Part shown: in pieces, positions 36,587 to 46,303 of the stretch | How positions within the stretch are numbered: position 1 is the first letter of the stretch | Layout: every line of letters starts with the position of its first letter | Assembly (NCBI RefSeq): GCF_016613535.2 | Contig: NZ_CP071518.1 | Location: forward strand, 806,001 to 870,000 | Direction: 5' to 3' | Length of the DNA stretch: 64,000 bases | DNA from: Lysobacter solisilvae | GTDB lineage: Bacteria; Pseudomonadota; Gammaproteobacteria; Xanthomonadales; Xanthomonadaceae | The notes under the pieces: generated by a model | The model's input: the letters and a program-made list of their open reading frames with translations, nothing else | Told to the model about the DNA's origin: nothing | The model's database searches: none | Program-made: the position numbers and the translations under genes

Positions 36587-36625
36587 GCGCATTCAGGCGG
36601 CGATCCAGGCGGCGCATTCAGGCGG
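36587..36625. repeat. Three short tandem repeats (12-14 nt)
   Basis: GCGCATTCAGGCGG at 36587-36600, degenerate CGATCCAGGCGG at 36601-36612, CGCATTCAGGCGG at 36613-36625. They lie just after the aceA stop, so on the aceBA 3' side. Confidence 0.75.
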
Positions 36626-36696
36626 CTCGTTCAGCAGCCACGGCCGCCGCGCGCGCCCTCGTTCCGGGTGCGTGCGGCGGCGCTGTGCGGCGGTCG

Positions 36697-37990
<1,294 letters not shown>

Positions 37991-38042
37991 GGCGAAGGTC
38001 TCGGTGTGGGGGGCGCGGTGGAATAACGGGAGCAGCGAGGGA

Positions 38043-39692
38043 TCAGTCCAGCCGCGAATAGGCCGGCAGGGTGAGGAACTCTTCGAGGGTGTCGGCGTGG
38101 GTGAGGCGGTCGAGCATTCCGATCGCTTCGTTGATGCGGCTGCCGCCGGGCAGCGCGGTGCGGTCGCCCAGGCGCGCGGGCAGGTTCAGCAGGGCGCGTT
38201 CGAACAGGGCGAAGTCCACTTCGCTGCCGTCGGCCAGGTGCAGCCCGTCCGCGTGCAGCCACTGCCACAGCTGGGTACGCGCGATCTCCGCCGTGGCGGC
38301 GTCCTCCATCAGGTGGTGGATCGGCACGCAGCCGTTGCCGTCGAGCCATGCCGCCAGGTAGCGCACGCAGACTTCGACGTTGTTCTCGAAACCGGCCCGG
38401 GTGATGGTGCCCAGGCACGGCTTGATGAGGTCGTCGCGCACGACCAGGACCTCTTCGCGGCGCACGCCGTGCTGGTGCCTGCCGGGCATGCGTTCGTCGA
38501 AGATGGCGCGCGCCAGCGGAATCAGGGCCGGATGGGCGACCCACGTGCCGTCGTGGCCGGCCGTGACCTCGCGCAGTTTGTCGGCCTGCACGCGCGCCAT
38601 GGCTTCGGCGTTGGCGGCGGGGTCGCCCGCGACGGGAATCTGCGCGGCCATGCCGCCCATCGCGTGCGCGCCGCGGCGGTGGCAGGTCTGGATCAGCAGT
38701 TCGCTGTACGCGCGCAGGAACGGTTGCGCCATCGTGACCTGGCCGCGCTCGGGCAGCACCTTGTCGCGATGGGCGCGGAAGGTCTTGATGTACGAGAACA
38801 CGTAGTCCCAACGCCCGCAGTTGAGACCGGCGATGCGGCCGCGCAGCGCATGCAGGATCTCGTCCATCTCGAAGGCGGCCGGCAGCGTCTCGATCAGCAC
38901 CGTCACCTTCATCTGGCCGACGGGCAGGCCCAGCTCGGTCTCGATGTGCTCGAGCACGTCGTTCCAAAGCTGCGCCTCCTCCATCGACTGCAGCTTGGGC
39001 AGGTAGAAGTACGGGCCGCGGTCGTCGGCGGCCAGCATCGCGGCGTTGTGCCAGGCAAACAGGCCCAGATCGAAGAGCGACGCCGACAGCGGCGCGTCGT
39101 TCACGCGCACGTGTTTCTCGTCGAGGTGCCAGCCGCGCGGACGCACTAGCAGCACGGCTTGTTCGGCGAAGGGACGCAGTACGTAGCGCTTGCCGGGGCT
39201 GTCGCCCTGGGCCGGGCCGATGTGTTCGATCACGCCCGCCACCGCCTCGCGCAGCGCGTGCTGGCCGGTGAGCAGGTTGGCCCAGGTCGGGGAGGTCGAG
39301 TCCTCGAAGTCGGCCATGTAACAGCTGGCGCCGGAATTGAGCGCGTTGATGACCATCTTCGGGTCGGTCGGGCCGGTGATCTCCACCCGCCGGTCGAGCA
39401 GCGCGTCCGGGATCGGTGCCACCCGCCAGTCGCCGGCCCGGATCGCGGCGGTGTCGGCGCGGAAGTCGGGCAGGCCGCCGGCATCGAAAAAGGCCTGCCG
39501 TTCGCGGCGGGCGGCCAGCCGGGCCTGCCGGCGCGGCTCGAAACGGCGATGCAGGTCGGCCAGGAAGGCCAGGGCGGACGAGGGCAGCAGGGTTTCCTGC
39601 AGCGGGTGCCGGGCCGTCAGCTGGATGCCGGCGGGCAGCGGCGCCGGAGCGGGGACACGGGTGGGGGCGGCACTGTGGGCGACAGCCGACAT
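38043..39692 (-). CDS. aceB: Malate synthase A
   Basis: Condenses glyoxylate with acetyl-CoA to malate, the second glyoxylate-shunt step. The 549-residue protein (isoform A size) carries [27 protein letters not shown], the [15 protein letters not shown] active-site strand, [16 protein letters not shown] and the C-terminal [20 protein letters not shown]. Complete. The ATG at 39692 gives a normal N-terminus; an in-frame start at 39767 lies inside the regulatory palindrome. It is first in aceB–aceA, divergent from a LysR gene. Confidence 0.95.
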   Translation of the reverse strand: MSAVAHSAAPTRVPAPAPLPAGIQLTARHPLQETLLPSSALAFLADLHRRFEPRRQARLAARRERQAFFDAGGLPDFRADTAAIRAGDWRVAPIPDALLDRRVEITGPTDPKMVINALNSGASCYMADFEDSTSPTWANLLTGQHALREAVAGVIEHIGPAQGDSPGKRYVLRPFAEQAVLLVRPRGWHLDEKHVRVNDAPLSASLFDLGLFAWHNAAMLAADDRGPYFYLPKLQSMEEAQLWNDVLEHIETELGLPVGQMKVTVLIETLPAAFEMDEILHALRGRIAGLNCGRWDYVFSYIKTFRAHRDKVLPERGQVTMAQPFLRAYSELLIQTCHRRGAHAMGGMAAQIPVAGDPAANAEAMARVQADKLREVTAGHDGTWVAHPALIPLARAIFDERMPGRHQHGVRREEVLVVRDDLIKPCLGTITRAGFENNVEVCVRYLAAWLDGNGCVPIHHLMEDAATAEIARTQLWQWLHADGLHLADGSEVDFALFERALLNLPARLGDRTALPGGSRINEAIGMLDRLTHADTLEEFLTLPAYSRLD

Positions 39693-39745
39693 CGGTGGGA
39701 GGTCCTCTAGCTCTACGGCTACTGACCATGCGCGCCCGTGTGGTA

Positions 39746-39778
39746 TATGACAATCAAGTTTTTTCAATGCTTGTCATA
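39746..39778. promoter_or_regulatory. Inverted repeat in the aceB–lysR intergenic region (LysR operator candidate)
   Basis: TATGACAA (39746-39753) and TTGTCATA (39771-39778) are perfectly complementary arms around an AT-rich spacer. The 111-bp gap is far richer in AT than its surroundings. It is placed 26 nt before the lysR start and about 55 nt before aceB, the usual location of a LysR autoregulatory/activation site. Confidence 0.6.
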
Positions 39779-39803
39779 AGCCCGACTAATACAGGCGATC
39801 CCA

Positions 39804-40772
39804 ATGGCGCTGCGCCCTGGTTCCACGCCCCGGTTCGCTTACAAGGGCGACCGCCTCAAGCCCCTGCGGGCCTTCTGCCAGACCGCCCGACTGGGGTCGG
39901 TCTCCCGCGCCGCCGAGGCCCTCTACCTGAGCCAGCCGGCCGTGACCCTGCAGCTGCAGGCGCTGGAACGTGACCTGGGCGTGCGCCTGCTGGAGCGCAG
40001 CGGGCGCCGGATCACCCTGACCCGCGAGGGTCAGGAGCTCTACGAGCTGGCCCGCCCCCTGGTGGAAGGACTGGACGGCCTGGACTCGGCCTTCCGCGAC
40101 CGGGTGAGCGGCCTGGACGCGGGCGACCTGCAGGTGGCCGCCGGCAGTTCCACGATCCTCTATCTGCTGCCGAAGATCGTCGAAGCCTTCCAGGCGCGGC
40201 ACCCGGAGGTGCGGCTGAGCCTGCACAACGTCACCGGCGCCGGCGGCCTGGAGCTGTTGCGCTCGGACGCGGTCGACCTGGCCGTGGGCTCGATGCTCGA
40301 CGTCCCGGCGGACCTGGACTACGCGCCGGTCTACCGCTTCGAACCCATGCTGATCACGCCGCGCGACCACCCGCTGGCGCACAAGCCCGAGCTCGCCCTG
40401 GGGGACCTGTCGCCCTACGGCCTGATCCTGCCCCCCAAGCGGCTGACCACCTACCGCCTGGTCGACCTGGTCTTCCACCAGAACCGCGTGCCTTACACCG
40501 TCGCGCTCGAGGTGGGCGGCTGGGAGGTGATCAAGCAGTACGTGGCGATGGGCCTGGGGATCAGCATCGTCACCGCGATCTGCCTCACCGATGCCGACCG
40601 CGAGCGGCTGGCCGCGCGTTCCCTGGCCCGGTACTTCCCGTCGCGCACGTACGGCGTCGTGGTGCGCAAGGGCAAGTTCCTGTCGCCGCAGGCGCGCGCG
40701 TTCACCGAGCTGATCAAGCCGGCGCTGTTCGAGCGTGGGGACTACTACGGGACCGGGCCGTCGGAACGCTGA
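39804..40772 (+). CDS. LysR-family transcription regulator, CysB-like, likely regulator of aceBA
   Basis: The 322-residue protein has an N-terminal winged helix (~14-75: LKPLRAFCQTARLGSVSRAAEALYLSQPAVTLQLQALERDLG) and a periplasmic-binding-type effector domain (~105-310). The ATG at 39804 is the first start of the frame. It is divergent from aceB with a palindrome between them, so control of the glyoxylate shunt is probable. The effector is unknown. Confidence 0.88.
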   Translation: MALRPGSTPRFAYKGDRLKPLRAFCQTARLGSVSRAAEALYLSQPAVTLQLQALERDLGVRLLERSGRRITLTREGQELYELARPLVEGLDGLDSAFRDRVSGLDAGDLQVAAGSSTILYLLPKIVEAFQARHPEVRLSLHNVTGAGGLELLRSDAVDLAVGSMLDVPADLDYAPVYRFEPMLITPRDHPLAHKPELALGDLSPYGLILPPKRLTTYRLVDLVFHQNRVPYTVALEVGGWEVIKQYVAMGLGISIVTAICLTDADRERLAARSLARYFPSRTYGVVVRKGKFLSPQARAFTELIKPALFERGDYYGTGPSER

Positions 40773-40820
40773 TCCCGGGTGCGTGCCCAGTGCGGCGGGA
40801 TCCCGGTGCGGTGCCGGGCC

Positions 40821-42338
40821 TCAGGCGTGCTCGACGCCGCGGGTCACCTTCGGCCGGGGGATGGCGGGCGCGGGCGCCGGCCGGCGCGGGTTCTGACGCG
40901 GCCGCGGCCGGGAAACGGCGACCGGCTGGACACGGGCGCGGGCGCGCAGCGCGGCCAGGGCCTGCGACAAGCCCATGACCCGCCAGGCCGACGTCAGCTG
41001 GCGGTAGCCCAGGTTCTCGACGATCGCGGCCGCCACCAGCGCCACGCGCTGACCCGGGCCAGGATGCAGCTGGAACGAAAGTTCTTCCGTCGCCACCGCA
41101 TGCAGCGAGTGGACAATGCCCAGGCCCACGCTGGCGAACAGGAACACCGCGGCGGACTGCGGCGACAACTGGCCCGCCAGGGCCAGCAGCAGCACCGCGG
41201 CATAGCCCAGGACCTCGATCACCGGGCCGGCGCACTCGACCAGCAGCAGGATCGGCAGGGACCAGCTGCCCACGGCGCCATCCTCGCGCCGGAACAGCAT
41301 GCGCGCATGCGTCAGCAGGCTCTCGACCAGACCGCGCTGCGCCTGGCTGCGCTGGCGGCGCAACCTGCGCAGGGTTTCGGGCGCCCGCACCCAGCACACC
41401 GGGTCCGGCACGAAGGCAATGCGATAGGGCCGGCGCTGCGCACGCAGCTGGCCGTGCAGCCGCAGGCAGAGCTCCATGTCCACGGCTGCGGTGTCGTCGC
41501 GGTACCCACCGGCGGCGATGATGCGCTCCTTGTGGAACAGGCCGAACGCGCCGGGCATGGCGGGCAGCGCGTTCAAGGCCGGGCCGGCCAGGCGGGCCTG
41601 CACGAAGCCGCGCAGGGATTCCACCGCCTGCAGCATCGGGAGCAGGCGCCGCGGCAGATCGGCGCGGGTCACGAAGCCGTCCCTGGCCTGGCAGCCGTTG
41701 ACCACGCGCAGCGCGCCGAAGGCGGCGACGGTGGTGGCGTCCTCCAGGAAGGGCTGCACCATGCGGTCCAGGCTGTCGCGTTGCAGGACGCGTTGCGTAT
41801 CGACCACGCAGAACAGCGGAAAGCGCGCACAGTTGATGCCCGCGTTGAGCGCGTCGGCGCGGCCGCCGTGCGCCTTGTCGACCACGCGCACCCGCGGGTA
41901 GGCCGGCGATGCGAACAGGCAGTGCAGCTGGCCCGTACGCAGCCGCCGCCGGTAGGCTTCGGGAAACGGCACCAGGCCGAAGGCACGCACCAGCGCCTGC
42001 AGGGTGTCGTCACTGGAACCGTCATTGACGACGATGATTTCGTAATCGCGATATCCCAGGCGCAACAGCGCCCTCACCGTCGCGACGATCCCGGGTTCGT
42101 CGTTGAACGCCGGCACCAGGATGCTCACCGGCGGCTGGCAGGGCCCGACATTCCCCCAGGGCAGGCGCACTCCATGGCGGTGCTGGCGCAGCACGGCGCG
42201 GACCGTGGCGACGTAGGCAGGCGCCAGGCTTGCCAGATGCAGCGCGAAGAACCAGGCGATGGCGCTCCATTGCACGAAGTCCAGCACGGCGATGAGTCCC
42301 GGGGGGATCGGCAGTGCCACGGACGCAAGCGGATTCAT
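40821..42338 (-). CDS. Membrane GT2-like protein with degenerate catalytic motifs
   Basis: The 505-residue protein has a membrane segment (~15-40), a GT-A fold domain (SILVPAFNDE, IIVVNDGSSDD) and several C-terminal membrane spans. It follows the polysaccharide-synthase-like GT2 plan (GAFGLFHKER, PYRIAFVPDPVCWVRAPETLRRLRRQR), but key residues differ from what I recall of the family: DxD reads D180-T-Q182, the ED base position reads V286-D287, and QxxRW reads Q329-R-S-Q-A333. It may therefore be inactive, or a partner or receptor rather than an enzyme. The ATG at 42338 overlaps the HEAT-gene stop as ATGA. The Pro/Arg-rich tail after ~460 looks disordered. Confidence 0.8.
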   Translation of the reverse strand: MNPLASVALPIPPGLIAVLDFVQWSAIAWFFALHLASLAPAYVATVRAVLRQHRHGVRLPWGNVGPCQPPVSILVPAFNDEPGIVATVRALLRLGYRDYEIIVVNDGSSDDTLQALVRAFGLVPFPEAYRRRLRTGQLHCLFASPAYPRVRVVDKAHGGRADALNAGINCARFPLFCVVDTQRVLQRDSLDRMVQPFLEDATTVAAFGALRVVNGCQARDGFVTRADLPRRLLPMLQAVESLRGFVQARLAGPALNALPAMPGAFGLFHKERIIAAGGYRDDTAAVDMELCLRLHGQLRAQRRPYRIAFVPDPVCWVRAPETLRRLRRQRSQAQRGLVESLLTHARMLFRREDGAVGSWSLPILLLVECAGPVIEVLGYAAVLLLALAGQLSPQSAAVFLFASVGLGIVHSLHAVATEELSFQLHPGPGQRVALVAAAIVENLGYRQLTSAWRVMGLSQALAALRARARVQPVAVSRPRPRQNPRRPAPAPAIPRPKVTRGVEHA

Positions 42339-43429
42339 GAGTCGACCTCCATGTGCCGCTCGGCGATGACGTGGTCGAGCACGTCGCGGGCGAAGCGGTC
42401 GGTCTGCGCATCGCGCACGCGCTGCATGCCTTCCGGATCCATCTCGGGCAGCCGCGATATCGCCAGCGCCGCGCGGTAACGCACCCACCACTGGCCATCG
42501 GCGAGCAGCGGCGCCAGCAGTGCTTCGTCGTCCGCCCGGCCGATGCGCCCAAGCGTGGCGGCCGCATGCATGCGCACGTGCCAGCGCGGGTGCGAGAGCA
42601 GCGAACGCACCAGGTCCAGCGCGTCCGGGTCGGCGATCACCTGCAGGCAGGTCGACACCAGGCGGTCGTCGGGCTGCTGGTCGAGGATGTGGCGCACGAC
42701 CGGCGCCGCCTGCGCCGGATCGAGTTCGGACAGGCAGCGCAGCAGCCGGGGTGCGACGTGGGCCGTGGCCTGCATGGTCGCGCTGCCCAGTTCGCGGGAG
42801 ACGATGTCGCGCGCCGCGGGCCCGGGGCTGCTTTCGTGCAGCATCTGCGCCACGCCGGCCTGCGGCCAGTCCTGGCGCGCGACGATGTGCGGCACGAGCA
42901 TGTGCACCGCTCGGCCCGGGTCGATCTGCATCAGCGCGCGCGCGGCGCTGAGCGAGACCAGCGTACTGCGGTCATTGAGATAGCCCGCCAGCCGCTCGAA
43001 GTGCGCGCGCCCACGCAGGAATCCCAGCGCGACGATCGCCATGACGCGCTCGTCGGGATGGCCGTGGTCGATGGCCGCGTACAGGTACCGGTCCAGGCCG
43101 ACCTCGCGGGCCACGCGTTGCAGGCCCGGGTTGGAGGGGTCGCTCACGCTCTGGTGCGCGCTGTTCCAGGCTTCGATGAAACCGGCCAGGTCGCGCGGCA
43201 CCAGCGCGGGGATCGTCGAGGGCAGCCCTTCGGCGTGGTCGAGCAGGATTCGCCGCCACTGCATCGCCGCGCGCTCGCGGTTGCGTTCGCGCGCATCGAC
43301 GATCCGGCGCAGGGCGAGCGTGGCGGCCAGCATCGTCAGCGCGAGGACGAGCACGCCCGCACCGAGCCACCAGGCCAGGACCAGGCCCGGGTCGGCGGAG
43401 CCCAGGATCGCGGGCGGGGTCAGATCCAT
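42335..43429 (-). CDS. Membrane-anchored HEAT-repeat protein
   Basis: The 364-residue protein has one N-terminal membrane segment (~17-39), a helical region, then repeated HEAT-type helix pairs (~115-350; for example RVMAIVALGFLRGRAHFERL and WHVRMHAAATLGRIGRADDEAL). HEAT repeats normally serve as protein-binding scaffolds. The start ATG at 43429 has no clear ribosome site, but the stop of a small upstream ORF overlaps it by 10 nt, suggesting translational coupling. It is coupled downstream to the GT2-like gene by ATGA. The pair probably acts as a membrane complex; function unknown. Confidence 0.82.
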   Translation of the reverse strand: MDLTPPAILGSADPGLVLAWWLGAGVLVLALTMLAATLALRRIVDARERNRERAAMQWRRILLDHAEGLPSTIPALVPRDLAGFIEAWNSAHQSVSDPSNPGLQRVAREVGLDRYLYAAIDHGHPDERVMAIVALGFLRGRAHFERLAGYLNDRSTLVSLSAARALMQIDPGRAVHMLVPHIVARQDWPQAGVAQMLHESSPGPAARDIVSRELGSATMQATAHVAPRLLRCLSELDPAQAAPVVRHILDQQPDDRLVSTCLQVIADPDALDLVRSLLSHPRWHVRMHAAATLGRIGRADDEALLAPLLADGQWWVRYRAALAISRLPEMDPEGMQRVRDAQTDRFARDVLDHVIAERHMEVDS

Positions 43430-43575
43430 GGGCGGCTCGCTTCGACGCAGGCGCCCGGCGTGGCGGATGACGCTGTCCCGGCGTGTGCGCAGGGATGCGC
43501 GACGGGCGCAGGAACGAATGCGCATGCGCGCGCCCCGGGACACGGCTCGACCTGCGGCGAGTGCTGAAGAAGCAT
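43420..43575 (-). CDS. Small 51-residue ORF (leader peptide candidate) before the HEAT/GT2 pair
   Basis: The ATG at 43575 is preceded, at 5-nt spacing, by GGAGGTG, the best Shine-Dalgarno match in this region. The 51-residue product (MLLQHSPQVEPCPGARACAF…) has four Cys (12, 18, 29, 43), many Pro and Ala, and no signal peptide or known domain. Its stop lies 7 nt inside the start of the HEAT gene, which itself lacks a ribosome site. Codon use is less GC3-biased than in the neighbours, so it may be a translated leader rather than a functional protein. No homology is known to me. Confidence 0.4.
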   Translation of the reverse strand: MLLQHSPQVEPCPGARACAFVPAPVAHPCAHAGTASSATPGACVEASRPWI

Positions 43576-43768
43576 CGCGTCACCTCCGCCTGCCGCGACG
43601 CCAGCTTCGGCCGCCGCGGTCGTCCATTCGACATGCACGGGCTTCCGGTGCGGAAGGCCGCGGACCGTCCGCGGCCGCCGGCGGCGAGCCCCCCTGCTGG
43701 CCTCGCGCGCCGACCGCCGCTCCGGGTCGCGGCCGCCTGGATCACGCGGCCTACCGACCCGTGGGGGA

Positions 43769-43784
43769 TGTGACGCACATCACG
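43769..43784. promoter_or_regulatory. CRP/Clp-type binding site candidate
   Basis: TGTGACGCACATCACG matches the CRP/Clp consensus TGTGA-N6-TCACA with one mismatch at the end. It lies about 190 nt upstream of the small ORF and 340 nt upstream of the HEAT gene. The surrounding 43576-43935 stretch has no gene I can support. Confidence 0.5.
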
Positions 43785-43935
43785 TGCCAATTCCGCTGCA
43801 GGCCTGCTGGAGCGGGGCGCCGGGCGCCTTCAACGGGGGTGGCGGGCCCGCGGACTGCCGCAGGACGGGCAGGCTTGGCGCCTGTGCGTCACTTTCTGCA
43901 CCCGCGGCCAGCCGGCAGGCGGGCCCGGCGGGCCC

Positions 43936-44541
43936 TCAGACGTCGTGGAACTTGCCCTGCGACACGCCGCGGTACCACTCGCGGATGCGGGCCATGTCCT
44001 GGGCCATGTCCTCGCCCAGCTCGAACGGGGGACCGATCCCGATGACCTTGCGGCCGTAATGGAAATACGCCGGCAGGACCGGCACCTCGGCGGCGCGGGC
44101 GATCTTCCAGAAGCCGGTCTTCCACCGCTCCACCGGCTTGCGGGTCCCCTCGGGCGCCAGGCCATACCAGAAGCGGTCGGCCCGGCGGATCATCTGCGCC
44201 GACTGTTCCACCACGCCGTGCGCCGCGCTGCGGTCGACCGGGATCACGCCCATGCGCTTGAGCAGGGCGCCCATCAGCGGGACCTTGAACAGCGAATCCT
44301 TGCCCAGGATCTTGATGTCCAGGCCCAGCGCCACCTTGGCGGCGAAACCCCAGATACCGTCCCAGTTGGACGAATGCGGTGCGCCGATCAGCACCAGCTT
44401 GGGAATGTCCGGGAAGCGGCCCTCCATGCGCCAGCCGCCCAGGCGCAGTACGGCCAGGCCCAGCCAGCGTGCCAGCCGGTTGCCGCGCACGCGCGGTGCA
44501 CTGGGTGGCAGCGCAAGCACCCGGGTGTCGTTTTCGCTCAT
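43936..44541 (-). CDS. Lysophospholipid / 1-acylglycerol-3-phosphate acyltransferase family protein
   Basis: The 201-residue PlsC-like acyltransferase has block I HSSNWD (HX4D), block III PEGTRKP and a short hydrophobic region (WLGLAVLRLGGW). It is likely membrane-associated and acylates lysophosphatidate or a lipid A-like acceptor; small members of this family with HSSNWD are often not the essential PlsC, so the substrate is open. The ATG at 44541 starts MSENDTR; the frame is open far upstream without homology. It ends just before the CRP-like site region. Confidence 0.82.
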   Translation of the reverse strand: MSENDTRVLALPPSAPRVRGNRLARWLGLAVLRLGGWRMEGRFPDIPKLVLIGAPHSSNWDGIWGFAAKVALGLDIKILGKDSLFKVPLMGALLKRMGVIPVDRSAAHGVVEQSAQMIRRADRFWYGLAPEGTRKPVERWKTGFWKIARAAEVPVLPAYFHYGRKVIGIGPPFELGEDMAQDMARIREWYRGVSQGKFHDV

Positions 44542-44603
44542 GGTGTTGCCGTCATCGCCCACGCTGCCGGTCGCCCCTGCCCCCATGCCCCCTCGCCCCC
44601 GGA

Positions 44604-45023
44604 TCAGTCCCACGCCCGGGTGGAGCGGGTCTTCTTGATCGTACTGCGTTCGCGCTTGGCGTCGAGCCGCCGCTGCTTGGAAGCGCGGGTGGGCCGCGTG
44701 GCCACGCGCGGGGTGGGCGCCTTCAGACCGCTGGCGATGAAGGCCGCCAGTCGCTCGCGGGCGTCCTCGCGGTTGCGCTCCTTGGTGCGGAACCGCTGCG
44801 CGCTCAGGACCAGCACGCCCTCCGTGGTCACCCGCCGGTCGCGCTTGGCGAGCAGGCGCTCGCGCACCGCATCGGGCAACACCGCCGACGCGGCGATGTC
44901 GAAGCGCAGTTCCACCGCGGTGGCGACCTTGTTGACGTTCTGGCCGCCCGGGCCGGACGAGCGCACGAAGCGCTCGCTCAGTTCGTCGTCGGGAATGGAC
45001 AGGGTGTCGGTGATTTCCAGCAT
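44604..45023 (-). CDS. arfB: Peptidyl-tRNA hydrolase ArfB (YaeJ), ribosome rescue
   Basis: Hydrolyses peptidyl-tRNA on stalled ribosomes without a stop codon. The 139-residue protein has the catalytic GGQ (26-28) in RSSGPGGQNVNKVAT and the basic C-terminal tail (TRPTRASKQRRLDAKRERSTIKKTR) that enters the empty mRNA channel. No codon-recognition domain is present, which separates it from RF1/RF2. The start is ATG 45023. Confidence 0.94.
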   Translation of the reverse strand: MLEITDTLSIPDDELSERFVRSSGPGGQNVNKVATAVELRFDIAASAVLPDAVRERLLAKRDRRVTTEGVLVLSAQRFRTKERNREDARERLAAFIASGLKAPTPRVATRPTRASKQRRLDAKRERSTIKKTRSTRAWD

Positions 45024-45261
45024 GGCGGGATTGTAAGCGGGGCCGCGCGGCGACCGCGTCGGTGGTTCCCCGCAGGTGTCCCGGGCAGCCGGCGGGCGGT
45101 GCGTCGGGCCCGCGGGACGCGGCGCGCCACAGACCATGCTCGGGGCCGTCTGGCGATGCGCCGATCGCGTGGCGCGACGCGCGCTCAGCGGGGCCGGGGG
45201 TGCGCGCTCCCTGCCGGCAGACCTTGCGCCGCGACGGACGCAGTACCCGCCGCACCGGCCA

Positions 45262-45966
45262 TCACGGCTGGAAGTCGAACAGCGCCAGCGCCCGCGAGAA
45301 CTCCGCATCCACCGGCGCGGTGACGATCACCCGCGCGCCGCCGTGCGGATGCAGGAAGGCCAGCCGACGCGCGTGCAGCAGCATGCGATGGATGCCCAGC
45401 ATGCGGAAGTTGCGGTTGTGGCGGCCGTCGCCGTGGCTGGTGTCGCCGATCAGGTGGTGGAACGCGTGCTTGAGATGCCGGCGGATCTGGCGGAACCGCC
45501 CGGTCTGCGGCTGCGCGTTGAGCAGGCCATAGCGCGAGGTCTCGAAGCCGCTGGAGGGCACCGGCAACTCGCAGGTGGCCAGCCGCGTGAAGCGCGTCAC
45601 CGCCGGTTTTTTCACGGGCTTGCCCGGCCCGCCGTCCAGGGGATGGTCGATGACGAAATCCGCGTCCGGCCAGCCGCGGCACACTGCCCAGTAGTCCTTC
45701 TCGACGTCGCGCGACATCATCACCTGGCCCAGCTGCGCGGCGGTGTCGCGATCGAAGGCGAGCAGCAGGCAGCCACTGGTGGCGCGATCGAGCCGGTGCA
45801 CGAGGAAGATCGGCCGGCCCAGCTGCGCGCGCAGGCGGTCGGCGAGGAAGTCGGTCTCGCCACGCGCCAGCTTGCTGTCGTGCGCCATGAGGCCCGCGGG
45901 CTTGTTGACCACCGCGAGCGTGTCGTCGGCGAACAGCAGCGGCAATGGTGCGGAGTCGTCGTGCAT
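45262..45966 (-). CDS. truC: RluA-family pseudouridine synthase, TruC-like (tRNA U65)
   Basis: The 234-residue pseudouridine synthase has the catalytic Asp in HRLDRATSG, the start VVNKPAGLMAH, and QTGRFRQIRRHL plus GDTSHGDGRHNR, closely recalling E. coli TruC. The ATG at 45966 is preferred over GTG 46014; the ribosome site is weak. It lies downstream of the DUF2188-like gene on the same strand. Confidence 0.85.
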   Translation of the reverse strand: MHDDSAPLPLLFADDTLAVVNKPAGLMAHDSKLARGETDFLADRLRAQLGRPIFLVHRLDRATSGCLLLAFDRDTAAQLGQVMMSRDVEKDYWAVCRGWPDADFVIDHPLDGGPGKPVKKPAVTRFTRLATCELPVPSSGFETSRYGLLNAQPQTGRFRQIRRHLKHAFHHLIGDTSHGDGRHNRNFRMLGIHRMLLHARRLAFLHPHGGARVIVTAPVDAEFSRALALFDFQP

Positions 45967-46057
45967 CGGCAATCGTGCATCTGCAATCGCGTGCGGCGGC
46001 ACGGGTCGAGGCACGGATTATCGCATCGCACCGCGCGCCGGATGCCCGATGCGAACG

Positions 46058-46291
46058 CTAGAAGTCGAGCAGATCGCCGTACGTCGCGGCCTGGTGCCAG
46101 CCGCCGTCGTCCTCGCTCACCACCACGGCCGTGGCGATGCGCTCGCGCGCCCACAGGCCCTGCGCGCCTTCCTGTGCCGCGGCCAGCGCACGGGCGCGGT
46201 CCTCGTGGCGCTGCGGCTCGATCCCGCGCTGCGAGCAGGCCACCTCCCAGTGGTCGCCGACCTGCATGGCATAGAAGGTCACCCGGCGCAT
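46058..46291 (-). CDS. Small DUF2188-like protein
   Basis: The 77-residue protein has the DUF2188 pattern: a W-containing strand (VGDHWEVACSQRG), then a helix with EDRARALAAAQEGAQ. A second W-containing strand region follows. No function is known for the family. It lies 12 nt after ubiB on the same strand, so is probably the distal gene of ubiJ–ubiB. Confidence 0.75.
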   Translation of the reverse strand: MRRVTFYAMQVGDHWEVACSQRGIEPQRHEDRARALAAAQEGAQGLWARERIATAVVVSEDDGGWHQAATYGDLLDF

Positions 46292-46303
46292 TCTTCCTCC
46301 GTG

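Noticed and set aside
43483..43773. 96-codon frame on the + strand overlapping the small ORF
   Set aside because: Arg/Pro-rich shadow with no ribosome site; the minus-strand small ORF has the strong Shine-Dalgarno.
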